A DNA stretch of 11,755 nucleotides from an uncultured Paracoccaceae bacterium (GTDB lineage Bacteria; Pseudomonadota; Alphaproteobacteria; Rhodobacterales; Rhodobacteraceae): contig CALESR010000258.1 of assembly GCA_937907485.1 (NCBI GenBank), forward strand, positions 1-11,755. Reading direction: 5' to 3'. The notes under the pieces were generated by a model. That model worked only from the letters and a program-made list of their open reading frames with translations, had not been told where the DNA came from and did no database searches. This document shows positions 1 through 8,137 of the stretch, in pieces (positions within the stretch are counted from its first letter, which is position 1; the number at the start of each line of letters is the position of its first letter). Both the position numbers and the translations under genes were made by a program.

Positions 1-2
1 GA

Positions 3-812
3 ATGACCGAGACCCCCGCCATCGTCGTGAACGGAGTGTCCGGTCGCATGGGCCGGATTCTGGTGCAGGTGATTGCCGCCAGCCCGCGCGCCCGGCTTGC
101 CGGCGCGCTGGAGCGCCCCGGCCATGCCTGGATCGGTCGCGATCTGGGCGAATGCCTGGGGGGCTCACCGAACGGAGTCATCGTCAGCGATGATGCCGCT
201 GCGGCACTCGCAGGCGCACAGGCGGTGGTTGATTTCACCACCCCGACCTCGAGCGTGGCGTTGGCGCGCGTCGCCGCAGGCTCCGGCGTGGTGCATGTGA
301 TCGGCACCACAGGCCTCGGCCCCGAGGATCTGGCGGCAATCGGCGAGGCGGCGAAAACCGGCACCATCGTCCGGGCCGGCAACATGAGCCTCGGCGTCAA
401 CCTCTTGACCGCGCTGACCCGCAAGGTCGCGCAGGCGCTGGACGCGGATTACGACATCGAGATCGTCGAGGCGCACCACCGACACAAGGTCGATGCCCCT
501 TCGGGCACTGCCTTGATGCTGGGGCAGGCCGCGGCGGCAGGGCGCAGCGTGGCGCTCGATCAGGCGGCCGTGCGCGCCCGCGATGGCATCACCGGCCCGC
601 GCGAACGCGGCAGCATCGGCTTTGCCGTGGTGCGCGGCGGCGACATCATCGGCGAACATGACGTGATTTTTGCCGCCGACGGCGAACGCATCGTGCTGCG
701 CCATATCGCCACCGATCGCTCGGTCTTTGCCCGCGGCGCCCTCAAGGCCGCGCTCTGGGCGCAGGGCCGCGGCCCCGGCGAGTATGACATGGCCGCTGTT
801 TTGGGCCTCTGA
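3..812 (+). CDS. dapB: 4-hydroxy-tetrahydrodipicolinate reductase (DapB)
   Basis: Cytosolic enzyme of the diaminopimelate/lysine pathway. It reduces 4-hydroxy-tetrahydrodipicolinate to tetrahydrodipicolinate with NAD(P)H, feeding lysine and peptidoglycan synthesis. The 269-residue product is close to the usual length (E. coli 273). The N-terminal Rossmann dinucleotide loop is GVSGRMG (residues 11-17). DFTTP (near 77) and GTTG (near 102) follow in the cofactor domain. The catalytic and substrate segment EAHHRHKVDAPSGTA starts at E156, giving H158/H159 and K162, which align with the E. coli catalytic His159 and Lys163. The ATG lies three bases from the window edge, so its promoter and ribosome binding site cannot be seen. 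No other lysine gene is adjacent. It converges on the minus-strand DUF1643 gene across 47 bp. All expected motifs are intact, so the call is secure. Confidence 0.97.
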   Translation: MTETPAIVVNGVSGRMGRILVQVIAASPRARLAGALERPGHAWIGRDLGECLGGSPNGVIVSDDAAAALAGAQAVVDFTTPTSSVALARVAAGSGVVHVIGTTGLGPEDLAAIGEAAKTGTIVRAGNMSLGVNLLTALTRKVAQALDADYDIEIVEAHHRHKVDAPSGTALMLGQAAAAGRSVALDQAAVRARDGITGPRERGSIGFAVVRGGDIIGEHDVIFAADGERIVLRHIATDRSVFARGALKAALWAQGRGPGEYDMAAVLGL

Positions 813-859
813 CCTACCGTCGCCCCCTTCTTCTTGCCGCTAAGACTGATCGCCAGCGC

Positions 860-1363
860 TCACCAGCCCTGCGGTTGGCACTCGTAAGCGATGTAAAGCG
901 GATGCTTGGGGTGCCCGGCCTTGCTCAGGCCCAGATGCAGCAGCGGGCGCCCGGTGGCGCGCAGCAAGGCCTCGACCGCGCTGCCCCTGCCCAGATGCGC
1001 GCCGTGCGCGCCCCAGGCACAGACCACCGAATCGGCCCAAAGAGCCCCTTCGGCAATCGCCGCGTCATTGGCGGGACCGACCGGATCGGCCTGCGCGCGC
1101 ATCACTCTGGGGTCTGTCGCACGAAAGGCAAAGATGTTGCAGACCCGAAAGCCACCAAAGCCCAGCGCCCGCGCCCGGCGCTCGCAACGCTCGACGGTGG
1201 GGTCGTTCTGCACCTCGGTCGCTGTCGAGGGGTTGAGCATGACGAAGAGCACCCTGCGGCCTTGGGTATCCCAGATCCGGGTCAGCGCATAGCGATACGC
1301 CTCGCAGGGCGAATAAACGGCGGTCGAGGGCGCATCGCCCTTGGTGTGGCTGCGGGTAATCAT
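860..1363 (-). CDS. DUF1643 domain protein
   Basis: A 167-residue soluble protein matching the DUF1643 family by its signature blocks: MLNPSTA (residues 42-48), NDPTVERC (53-60), a CNIFAFRATDP block (75-85), a WG pair near the middle, and GHPKHPLY (150-157) near the C-terminus. The family has no established biochemical function that I know of; the conserved Asn, Asp, His and Lys residues suggest a nucleotide or small-ligand pocket, which is inference. No signal peptide or membrane helix is visible. The minus frame stays open far upstream into tex (to about 2707), but family similarity begins only at this ATG (1363), so the extension is a shadow of the GC-rich opposite strand. A weak AGACAGGG precedes the start. 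The gene is divergent from tex and convergent with dapB, so it is probably transcribed alone. Confidence 0.88.
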   Translation of the reverse strand: MITRSHTKGDAPSTAVYSPCEAYRYALTRIWDTQGRRVLFVMLNPSTATEVQNDPTVERCERRARALGFGGFRVCNIFAFRATDPRVMRAQADPVGPANDAAIAEGALWADSVVCAWGAHGAHLGRGSAVEALLRATGRPLLHLGLSKAGHPKHPLYIAYECQPQGW

Positions 1364-1507
1364 GGCCCTGTCTAGCGCTCTGCCGCCGCTCCGGCCAGTG
1401 CTGGCGGCGCCCCGAAAGGGAGTAATTGGCGCAGGGTGATGGGGGCTTTTGTCGGGCTTCAAGGGCGGATAGGGTCGGCCCCCCGATTGCAAGACAAGGC
1501 CGCCCAA
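1364..1507. promoter_or_regulatory. divergent intergenic region, DUF1643 / tex
   Basis: This 144-bp gap must contain the promoters of both flanking genes. A possible tex promoter is TTGTCG (1449-1454) followed after 15 bases by TAGGGT (1470-1475). The spacer is short and the match weak, but the position would suit a start at the GTG at 1508. A loose inverted repeat, GCCGCC and GGCGGC, brackets the segment around 1382-1408. Nothing convincing is seen for the leftward promoter. All of this is motif reading by eye. Confidence 0.3.
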
Positions 1508-3820
1508 GTGACCCAGACCACCGAGATTCGCATCGCCCGCCAGATTGCCGCCGACATCGCCGCGCGCCCGGATCAGGTGGCGGCCGCCGTGGCGCTGCTG
1601 GACGAAGGCGCCACGGTGCCCTTTGTCGCGCGCTATCGCAAGGAGGCGACCGGCGGTCTCGATGACACCCAATTGCGCAATCTGGCCGAGCGGCTGACCT
1701 ATCTGCGCGAGATGGAAAGCCGGCGGGCGGCGATTTTCGAATCTGTCAGCCAGCAGGGCAAGATGACCGATGATCTGGCCAAGGCCATCGCCGGGGCCGA
1801 GACCAAGTCTGTGCTCGAGGATCTGTATCTGCCGTTCAAGCCCAAGCGCCGCACCAAGGCGATGATCGCGCGTGAAAACGGGCTGGAGCCTTTGGCCGAA
1901 GCAATTTTCGCGGACCGGGCGGCCGACCCCGAGGGGCTGGCGGCGGGTTATCTGTCCGAGGCCGTGCCAGAGGTGAAGGTGGCGCTGGAAGGCGCGCGGG
2001 AAATCCTCGCCGAGCGGCTGAACGAGGATGCGCGGTTGAAGGCGCAGCTGCGCGCTCACATGGCGCAGGTGGCGCGGCTGACCTCGGAGGTAATGGCGGG
2101 CAAGGAAGGCGAGGCCACGAAATTCGCCGATTATTTTGCCCATTCCGAGAGTTTCTCCGGGGTGCCCAGTCACCGGGCGCTGGCGATGATGCGGGGGCGC
2201 AACGAGGGGTTTCTGGCGCTCGATCTGGCGATCGAGCCCGAGGCGGCGCCGGGCGAGTCCACCGCCGAGCGGATGGTCAAGGGCGCATTGGCCGTCGGGC
2301 GGGCGGGCAAGGGCGATCTGTGGCTGGCCGGGGTGGCGGGCTGGGTCTGGCGCATCAAGCTGCGGCTGAGCCTGACCATCGACCTGATGGGCGATCTGCG
2401 CGAGCGCGCCGAGGCCGAGGCGATCCGGGTTTTCGCCCGCAATCTCAAGGATTTGCTGCTGGCGGCCCCGGCAGGGGCCAAGGCGGTGATGGGCCTCGAT
2501 CCCGGCATCCGCACCGGGGTCAAGGTCGCTGTGGTGGATGCGACGGGCAAGGTGCTGGAAACGGCGACGGTCTATCCCTTTCAGCCGCGCATGGATGTGA
2601 TGGGCACGCTGGCTGTTCTGGGCGCGCTGGTGCGCAAGCACAATGTGGCGATGATCGCCATCGGTAACGGAACCGCCAGCCGCGAGACCGATGCGCTGGT
2701 GGCGCAATTGCTGGCCAAGCTGCCGGGCGCCAAGCCCGCCAAGGTGGTGGTCAGCGAGGCCGGCGCCTCGGTCTATTCAGCCAGCGAATTGGCGGCGCGC
2801 GAGTTTCCCGATCTGGACGTGTCGCTGCGCGGCGCTGTCAGTATCGCCCGGCGACTGCAGGACCCCTTGGCCGAGTTGGTCAAGATCGAGCCCAAGGCGA
2901 TCGGCGTCGGCCAGTATCAGCATGATGTCAATCAGTCGGCGCTGGGGCGGGCGCTGGCTGGTGTGGTCGAGGACGCCGTGAACGCGGTCGGGGTGGAATT
3001 GAACACGGCCTCGGCGCCCTTGCTGGCGCGGGTGTCGGGGCTGGGGCCTGGACTTGCCGAAGCGGTGGTCGCGCACCGCGATACCAACGGGCCGTTCGCC
3101 CGGCGCCGCGATCTGCTCAAGGTCGCGCGGCTGGGGCCAAAGGCATTTGAGCAATGCGCTGGTTTCTTGCGCATTCAGGGCGGGACCGAGCCCCTCGACG
3201 CCTCGTCGGTGCACCCTGAGGCTTATGATCTGGCGAGGCGGATCGTCAAGGCGACCGGGCGCGACGTGGTGGCCCTGATGAAAGACCCCGCGCCGCTGCG
3301 GCGTCTGGAACCGCGCGAATTCATCGACGCGAGTTTCGGCCTGCCGACGGTCAAGGACATTCTGGCCGAATTGGAGAAACCCGGCCGCGACCCGCGGCCC
3401 GAGTTCAAGACCGCGACATTTGCCGAGGGGGTCACCGAGATCCGTGACCTGAAACCCGGCATGCGGCTGGAGGGCACGGTGACCAACGTCGCCGCCTTTG
3501 GTGCCTTTGTCGATATCGGCGTGCATCAGGACGGATTGGTGCATGTCAGCCAGCTGGCCGACCGGTTTATCAAGGACCCGCATGAGGTGGTCAAGGCGGG
3601 CGATGTAGTCAGTGTGCGGGTGGTCGAGGTCGATGTGGCACGCAAGCGAATCGCCCTGACGATGCGCAAGGACACCGCCAGAACCGATTCGCCGCCCAGC
3701 CGCGACCAACGTGGTCCGGCGCCGAAAGGGCCACGCAGCGGCAGCGCGGGGCCCGCGCCAAAGGGCGATTCGCCCGGTGGATTGGGTGCCGCGTTGCTCG
3801 ATGCGTTGAAGAAACGCTGA
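1508..3820 (+). CDS. tex: Tex, S1-domain RNA-binding transcription accessory protein
   Basis: Cytosolic nucleic-acid-binding protein linked in other bacteria to transcription and RNA metabolism. The 770-residue product matches the family's usual length. From the N-terminus: a helical Tex_N region (about 10-195) with TVPFVARYRKEATGGLD; a YqgF/RNase H-like domain starting at V327 with GLDPGIRTG (329-337); helix-hairpin-helix repeats (about 498-570) with VSGLGPGLAEAVV; and an S1 domain (about 648-720) with GTVTNVAAFGAFVDIG. A basic, low-complexity tail follows with GPAPKG twice. I chose GTG 1508 because family-like sequence (TEIRIARQIAADI) begins at once there and AAGG lies about 9 bases upstream. 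An in-frame ATG pair at 1436/1439 would add 23-24 unfamiliar residues. It appears monocistronic, and no clear terminator follows. Confidence 0.96.
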   Translation: MTQTTEIRIARQIAADIAARPDQVAAAVALLDEGATVPFVARYRKEATGGLDDTQLRNLAERLTYLREMESRRAAIFESVSQQGKMTDDLAKAIAGAETKSVLEDLYLPFKPKRRTKAMIARENGLEPLAEAIFADRAADPEGLAAGYLSEAVPEVKVALEGAREILAERLNEDARLKAQLRAHMAQVARLTSEVMAGKEGEATKFADYFAHSESFSGVPSHRALAMMRGRNEGFLALDLAIEPEAAPGESTAERMVKGALAVGRAGKGDLWLAGVAGWVWRIKLRLSLTIDLMGDLRERAEAEAIRVFARNLKDLLLAAPAGAKAVMGLDPGIRTGVKVAVVDATGKVLETATVYPFQPRMDVMGTLAVLGALVRKHNVAMIAIGNGTASRETDALVAQLLAKLPGAKPAKVVVSEAGASVYSASELAAREFPDLDVSLRGAVSIARRLQDPLAELVKIEPKAIGVGQYQHDVNQSALGRALAGVVEDAVNAVGVELNTASAPLLARVSGLGPGLAEAVVAHRDTNGPFARRRDLLKVARLGPKAFEQCAGFLRIQGGTEPLDASSVHPEAYDLARRIVKATGRDVVALMKDPAPLRRLEPREFIDASFGLPTVKDILAELEKPGRDPRPEFKTATFAEGVTEIRDLKPGMRLEGTVTNVAAFGAFVDIGVHQDGLVHVSQLADRFIKDPHEVVKAGDVVSVRVVEVDVARKRIALTMRKDTARTDSPPSRDQRGPAPKGPRSGSAGPAPKGDSPGGLGAALLDALKKR

Positions 3821-3927
3821 ATCTGTTAACGAATCGGTCACAGTCAGTGAGTCAACGGCAAACGTGACTTGCCCGAATCCCCCGCATAGGTCTTGATCGG
3901 TGCCAACAGCCTGTGGGGGGCACTGAC
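3821..3927 (+). promoter_or_regulatory. tex / transporter intergenic region with weak candidate promoter
   Basis: This 107-bp gap lies between tex and the transporter operon. TTGCCC (3869-3874) and CTTGAT (3892-3897) are separated by 17 bases and could be a weak sigma-70-type promoter placed about 30 bases before the ATG at 3928. Matches to consensus are only 4/6 and 3/6. Small inverted elements (TCAC...GTGA around 3838-3850 and AGTCA...TGACT around 3849-3869) are present, but there is no stem followed by a T-run, so I do not call a tex terminator. Confidence 0.25.
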
Positions 3928-5268
3928 ATGACGGACAAGACGGCCCAGAGACGCATCTGGGGCTGGTGGTGGTTCGATTGGGCGAGCCAGCCCTACAACA
4001 CGCTGCTGATTACCTTCATCTTTGGCCCCTATGTGGTCAGCGTCGTCGGCGATGGTTCGCAGGCGCAGGCGATCTGGGGCTATGGCATCGGCGCCGCAGG
4101 GCTGTTGATCGCCTTGCTGTCGCCGCTGTTGGGCGCGGTGGCCGACCGATCTGGGCGGCGTATGCCGTTCATCTGGTTCTTTTCGGCGCTCTATGTGCTG
4201 GGCGCCTGGGGCGTCTGGTGGTCGGCGCCCGCCGATTTCAACCTCTGGTGGGTGATGTCGGTGTTCTGCATCGGCCTGATCGGCATGGAGTTTGCCACCA
4301 CCTTCACCAATTCGCTGATGCCCGACCTCGCCCCGCGCGAGGAATTGGGCAAGGTCTCGGGCACTGGCTGGGCTTGGGGCTATGCTGGCGGCGTGGTGGC
4401 GCTGATCCTGATGTTGGCGCTGTTTGCCGAAGGCGCGACCGGCAAGACGCTGATCGGCATCTCGCCGATCCTTGGTCTGGACCCGGAAACCCGCGAGGGC
4501 ACCCGCGCTGTCGGGCCGCTGACCGCGATCTGGTATGCCGTGTTCATGATCCCGTTCTTCCTGTGGGTGCGCGAACCGCGCAAGCCGGACGCGGTCAGCA
4601 TCCCGCAGGCCCTGCGCGAGGCTTGGCCTGAACTGGTGGCCACTGTGCGTGGATTGCCCAAAGACCGCAGCCTGTTCGCCTTTCTGGGATCGTCGATGTT
4701 CTACCGCGACGCGCTGAACGGTGTTTACACTTTTGGCGGCATCTATGCGGCGGGGGTGCTGGGCTGGACGGTGATCGACGTCGGCGTCTTCGGCATTCTG
4801 GCGGCGGTCACTGGCGCGATCTTTGCGTGGCTGGGCGGCAAGGCTGACAGCCGGTTTGGCCCCAAGCCGGTTATCCTGCTGAATATTGTGGTGCTGACGG
4901 CCGTGGCGACGATGATCGTGTTCGTGGGCCGCGACTCGGTCTTCGGCATGCCTGTGGCTGCGGACAGCAACCTGCCCGACATCGCCTTTTATGTGCTTGG
5001 CGCGCTGATCGGCGCGGGTGGCGGCAGCTTGCAGGCCGCCAGCCGCACGATGATGGTGCGGCAGGCGCATCCGGACAAGATGACCGAGGGTTTCGGCCTC
5101 TATGCGCTGTCGGGCAAGGCGATGTCCTTCATGGCGCCGTTGTCGATCGGGTTTGTCACCGACATGACCGGCAGTCAGCAACTGGGCATCCTGCCGGTGG
5201 CGGGGCTGTTCCTGATCGGGCTGATCCTGCTGATGTTTGTGAGGGCTGAAGGGCGGGTTTCGGCATGA
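3928..5268 (+). CDS. UMF1-family MFS transporter (Atg22-like)
   Basis: A 446-residue inner-membrane protein of the major facilitator superfamily, UMF1 (Atg22-related) branch. The signature FDWASQPYNT occupies residues 16-25, just after a short basic N-terminus. The MFS loop between helices 2 and 3 reads GAVADRSGRRMP. Further hydrophobic segments run through the chain, compatible with about 12 helices, and a polar loop lies mid-protein around VREPRKPDAVS. The eukaryotic relative Atg22 exports amino acids from vacuoles; the bacterial substrate is not established. ATG 3928 was chosen over GTG 3913 because a GGGGGG tract lies 6 bases upstream and family sequence starts soon after. It is the first gene of a three-gene operon; its TGA overlaps the start of the murein endopeptidase gene, which hints at handling of cell-wall peptides or amino acids (inference). 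Confidence 0.92.
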   Translation: MTDKTAQRRIWGWWWFDWASQPYNTLLITFIFGPYVVSVVGDGSQAQAIWGYGIGAAGLLIALLSPLLGAVADRSGRRMPFIWFFSALYVLGAWGVWWSAPADFNLWWVMSVFCIGLIGMEFATTFTNSLMPDLAPREELGKVSGTGWAWGYAGGVVALILMLALFAEGATGKTLIGISPILGLDPETREGTRAVGPLTAIWYAVFMIPFFLWVREPRKPDAVSIPQALREAWPELVATVRGLPKDRSLFAFLGSSMFYRDALNGVYTFGGIYAAGVLGWTVIDVGVFGILAAVTGAIFAWLGGKADSRFGPKPVILLNIVVLTAVATMIVFVGRDSVFGMPVAADSNLPDIAFYVLGALIGAGGGSLQAASRTMMVRQAHPDKMTEGFGLYALSGKAMSFMAPLSIGFVTDMTGSQQLGILPVAGLFLIGLILLMFVRAEGRVSA

Positions 5269-6158
5269 TGCGCGGACTGACCCTCGCGCTGGCCTTGCTG
5301 ATCGCCGCCCCGGCGGCGGCGCAGCAATTGGCCAACGAGATCTTTGGCGCGTTGCGCACGGCCAGCGACGCGCCGGCGAGGGTTTATGGCAGCTACGCAC
5401 GCGGGTGCGCCGACGGTCTAGTGCAACTGCCCGAAACCGGGCCGACCTGGCAGGCGATGCGGCTCAGCCGCAATCGCAACTGGGGCCATCCCGAGATGAT
5501 CGACTATCTGCAGGCTCTCAGCCGAGAGGCGGTTCGGGTCGGCTGGCGCGGCCTCTATGTTGGTGACATCAGCCAACCGAGGGGCGGGCCGATGACCTCT
5601 GGCCATGCCAGCCACCAGATGGGGCTTGATGCCGACATCTGGATGCTGCCCCCGCAGAGCCTGACTCTCAACCGGCGCGAGCGCGAGGACATCAGTTCGG
5701 TCAGCGTGCGCACCGAGGATCAGCGCGGCCTGACGCGGCACTGGACTCAGCGCCACGCCGACCTGCTGCGCGCCGCCGCCAGCGACCCCAGGGTCGAACG
5801 GATCTTTGTCGCCGCGGCGGTCAAGATCGAGCTTTGCCGAACCGCGACGACCGCCGACACGCCGTGGCTGCAACGTATCCGGCCGATCGCGGGGCACAAT
5901 TATCATTTCCACGTTCGCCTGCGTTGCCCGCGTGGCTCGCCTGCCTGCGAGACCCAGACGCCCAGCGTCGCGGAACTGTCGAATGGTGGCAATGGGTGCG
6001 ACGATACGCTGACCTGGTGGGTGACGGATTACCTGAACCCACCGCGCCAAACTGCCGCGCGTCCTACCGAACCCGCACCGCCCCGGCGCCGCACGCCGCG
6101 CGAATTCACCTTGGCCGATTTGCCAGCCCAATGCACAGATGTAGCACGACGCCCATGA
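5265..6158 (+). CDS. mepA: MepA-type penicillin-insensitive murein endopeptidase
   Basis: Periplasmic zinc peptidase of the LAS (MepA/M74) family, which cuts D-Ala-mDAP cross-links in peptidoglycan. The 297-residue precursor starts with a signal peptide (MMRG, then a Leu/Ala core) with likely cleavage after A19. Metal-site motifs are intact: SGHASHQMGLDAD (112-124) gives H117 and D124, matching E. coli His113 and Asp120. HNYHFH (211-216) gives H214 and H216, matching E. coli His209 and His211. Six cysteines remain after the signal peptide, compatible with the three disulfides known in E. coli MepA. The C-terminus carries a Pro/Arg-rich stretch before its last Cys. Two adjacent ATGs (5265, 5268) overlap the transporter stop codon, preceded by GAAGGGCGGG, so translation is probably coupled. 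The 3' end overlaps the next gene by ATGA. Confidence 0.95.
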   Translation: MMRGLTLALALLIAAPAAAQQLANEIFGALRTASDAPARVYGSYARGCADGLVQLPETGPTWQAMRLSRNRNWGHPEMIDYLQALSREAVRVGWRGLYVGDISQPRGGPMTSGHASHQMGLDADIWMLPPQSLTLNRREREDISSVSVRTEDQRGLTRHWTQRHADLLRAAASDPRVERIFVAAAVKIELCRTATTADTPWLQRIRPIAGHNYHFHVRLRCPRGSPACETQTPSVAELSNGGNGCDDTLTWWVTDYLNPPRQTAARPTEPAPPRRRTPREFTLADLPAQCTDVARRP

Positions 6159-7081
6159 ATATTTCTCGCCTGATCCTTGCCGCCGCCATCGCACTGGGCC
6201 TGCCGGCCTTGGCGCAAACCCATTCCGACACCTATCTGGCTGGAGTGGTGCAACACCCTGCCACCAACATTCCACCGGTGCAGGTGGTCAGCCGCTTTAC
6301 GCTGCCCTTGATGTCGGGTGGGGTGAACGACTTTTCCGGCATCGCCAGCACTGACGGGCTGTCAGTGATGCTACTGTCGGACCACGGCTTCATCGCGACC
6401 GGGCGCCTGCAGCGCGGCTATAACCAGCAGATCACTGGGTTCGATCTGCGGCAGGTGTCCGTGTTGACCGACGAGCGCGGCACTGCCCTGACAGGCGCAT
6501 TGCACGATTCCGAAGGTATCGCCATCGGCGCTGACGGCGCGCTCTATGTCTCGTTCGAACAGCATAATCGTGTTCTGCGTTATGCCCGACTGGGCGCACC
6601 GGGCGTGCCGCTGGGCGCGCATGAGGATTTCGCCCGTCTGCGCGCCGGGCGTGGCCTCGAGGCGCTGGCGGTTGCCCGTGATGGCACGCTTTATGCCATC
6701 CCCGAACGCGCGGCGCGGGCGACCTATGGGTTTCCCTCGTATCGGCTGCAGCGCGGCGAATGGACGGGTTCCTTCCGCCTGCCGATGGATGGCACCTACC
6801 TGCCAGTGGCCGCCGATTTTGGGCCGGACGGGCTGCTCTATGTGCTCGAGCGTGATGGTCTGGGCAACAGCTTGCGCTCTCAGGTTCGCCGCTTTGGCAT
6901 CAACGGCAGGGCTATTTCGTCACCCGTGGTGGTGATGCGGTCCGAGGCCGGGCAGTTCGGCAATCTCGAAGGGTTGAGTGTCTATCGCGATTGGAACGGC
7001 CGTATCCGGCTGCTGATGGTTTCGGACGATGACCGCGGTGTTGGCCGCAGCGAAATCGTTGACGTGGTTCTGAACCGCTGA
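6155..7081 (+). CDS. secreted esterase-like/phytase-like domain protein
   Basis: A 308-residue exported protein. The signal peptide (MNISRLILAAAIALG, then LPALA) is probably cleaved after A20. The mature part resembles the 'esterase-like activity of phytase' (phytase-like, PF13449) beta-propeller family. It shows repeated blade-like motifs: DFSGIAST with LLSDHG, HDSEGIAI, a GLEALAV stretch, and GNLEGLSVYRDWNG followed by LMVSDDD near the end. These acidic motifs could bind calcium or phosphate esters, but the activity of most members is unproven. Start choice: the frame is open back to 5834 inside mepA, but ATG 6155 sits in an ATGA overlap with the mepA stop and begins directly with the signal peptide. 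No strong ribosome binding site is seen, consistent with translational coupling. It is the last gene of the transporter-mepA operon. Confidence 0.85.
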   Translation: MNISRLILAAAIALGLPALAQTHSDTYLAGVVQHPATNIPPVQVVSRFTLPLMSGGVNDFSGIASTDGLSVMLLSDHGFIATGRLQRGYNQQITGFDLRQVSVLTDERGTALTGALHDSEGIAIGADGALYVSFEQHNRVLRYARLGAPGVPLGAHEDFARLRAGRGLEALAVARDGTLYAIPERAARATYGFPSYRLQRGEWTGSFRLPMDGTYLPVAADFGPDGLLYVLERDGLGNSLRSQVRRFGINGRAISSPVVVMRSEAGQFGNLEGLSVYRDWNGRIRLLMVSDDDRGVGRSEIVDVVLNR

Positions 7082-7086
7082 GCCGA

Positions 7087-7115
7087 TTGCAACCTCGGCA
7101 CGCGCACCCTACCTG
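7087..7115 (+). promoter_or_regulatory. weak candidate promoter for the GTPase operon
   Basis: TTGCAA (7087-7092) and TACCTG (7110-7115) are separated by exactly 17 bases in the 63-bp gap between the phytase-like gene and the first GTPase gene. The -35 element matches 4 of 6 consensus bases, but the -10 matches only 2 of 6. The gap is small enough for read-through from the upstream operon, so a dedicated promoter is only a possibility. Confidence 0.2.
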
Positions 7116-7144
7116 AAGGGGGCATCGCATCCTGGGGGTGGCGC

Positions 7145-8137
7145 TTGGACCAGACCGAACATTCCGTCGAACCGGCGATTCCGGTGATCTGGCTTTTGGG
7201 CAAGACCGGTGCGGGCAAGACCTCGCTGGTGCGAATGTTGACCGGGCAGGGCGAGATTGGCAGCGGCTATGCCCCCGGCACACGCGCCGCAAGGCTGCAT
7301 GATTTCCCTGCCGAGGCGCCGGTCGTGCGGTTTCTGGATACGCGTGGACTGGGCGAGGCCGGCCACGATCCGGTGCACGATCTGGCCGAGGCGCAGGCCA
7401 CCGCGCAGGTGGTGCTGGCGGTGATCCGCCTCGACGATCCATTGCAGGCGCCGGTGATCGCTGCGCTGCGGGTCGCCCGTATGCCGGTGCTACTGGTCTT
7501 TACCGGGGCCGATCTGGTGCCCGAACCCGGCGCGCAGGAACGCGTGCGCGCCCATCTGCGCGCGCAGATCGGTCGCGATCTGCCCTTTGTCACCCTTGCG
7601 CTGCCCGCCGAAGGGCTGCTCAGCGGCCTTGAACCCTTGCTCGATGCCCTCGAAAGCGTCCTGCCGCGCGCCGCGGCCGCCCTGCGCCGGGCCGATGAGG
7701 CGCGCAACTTCCTGCAGATGCGGGCGCTGGTGCTGCGCTATGCGGCGATGGCGGGGGCGAGTGACGCAGTGCCGGTGGCCGGGCTGGCAACCGTGCCCGC
7801 CGCGCAGGGGGCGCTGTTGCACGCGCTGGCCCGTCGCCATGGGGTCGCGCTGACGCCGACGCGGCTGGGCGTGCTGGCCTCGGCGCTGGGCGTCGGCGCG
7901 CTGGTGCGACTCGCGGTGGGCCACGCGCTGCGTCAGGGTGTCAAGCTGGTGCCCGTCGCCGGGCAGACGCTGGGTGCCGCCGCCGCTGCCGGGACCAGCT
8001 TTGCCACCACCTATGCGCTGGGCCGCGCGGCGTCGGCCTGGCTCTATGGTCTGGCGCGCGGGCGGCCCGCCGATGGGGCGTCGCTGCGTGCACTTTACGA
8101 TCAGGCGTTGAAAGGCGGGCGCGATGCGGCTGGCTGA
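7145..8137 (+). CDS. P-loop GTPase with C-terminal DUF697-like region
   Basis: A 330-residue protein. Its N-terminal G domain (about 13-180) has Walser-A/G1 GKTGAGKT (19-26), a candidate G2 threonine T46, and G3 DTRG (65-68). The G4 position reads TGAD (120-123), with T and D but not the usual lysine. The C-terminal region (about 199-310) is rich in Ala, Leu and Gly, with VPVAGLATVPA and KLVPVAGQTLGAAAAAGTS. This pattern resembles DUF697 (as in YcjF) and may be amphipathic or membrane-inserted. The start is a TTG preceded by GGGGGTGG; no in-frame ATG lies between it and the P-loop. The 3' end overlaps the next GTPase gene by 14 bp, so the two are almost certainly co-expressed. Function is unknown; a membrane or envelope stress role as for YcjX/YcjF is only an analogy. 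Confidence 0.85.
   Translation: MDQTEHSVEPAIPVIWLLGKTGAGKTSLVRMLTGQGEIGSGYAPGTRAARLHDFPAEAPVVRFLDTRGLGEAGHDPVHDLAEAQATAQVVLAVIRLDDPLQAPVIAALRVARMPVLLVFTGADLVPEPGAQERVRAHLRAQIGRDLPFVTLALPAEGLLSGLEPLLDALESVLPRAAAALRRADEARNFLQMRALVLRYAAMAGASDAVPVAGLATVPAAQGALLHALARRHGVALTPTRLGVLASALGVGALVRLAVGHALRQGVKLVPVAGQTLGAAAAAGTSFATTYALGRAASAWLYGLARGRPADGASLRALYDQALKGGRDAAG

Noticed and set aside
1364..2707. Long minus-strand extension of the DUF1643 frame opposite tex
   Set aside because: It lies opposite the well-supported tex gene, its translation is His/Arg/Gln-rich low-complexity sequence, and DUF1643 similarity starts only at 1363.
3714..3766. GPAPKG coded twice in the tex 3' end, considered as a DNA repeat
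   Set aside because: It is a short, diverged repeat within a disordered basic tail, common in such tails, and not evidence of a repeat element.
3844..5400. 518-codon minus-strand open frame opposite the UMF1 transporter
   Set aside because: The transporter frame has clear family motifs and membrane helices. The antisense product is His/Gln/Arg-rich with no recognisable domain, as expected from GC-rich codon bias.
5834..6154. Upstream extension of the phytase-like frame inside mepA
   Set aside because: MepA's HNYHFH zinc motif lies in this overlap in the other frame, and the phytase-like protein begins with a proper signal peptide at ATG 6155.
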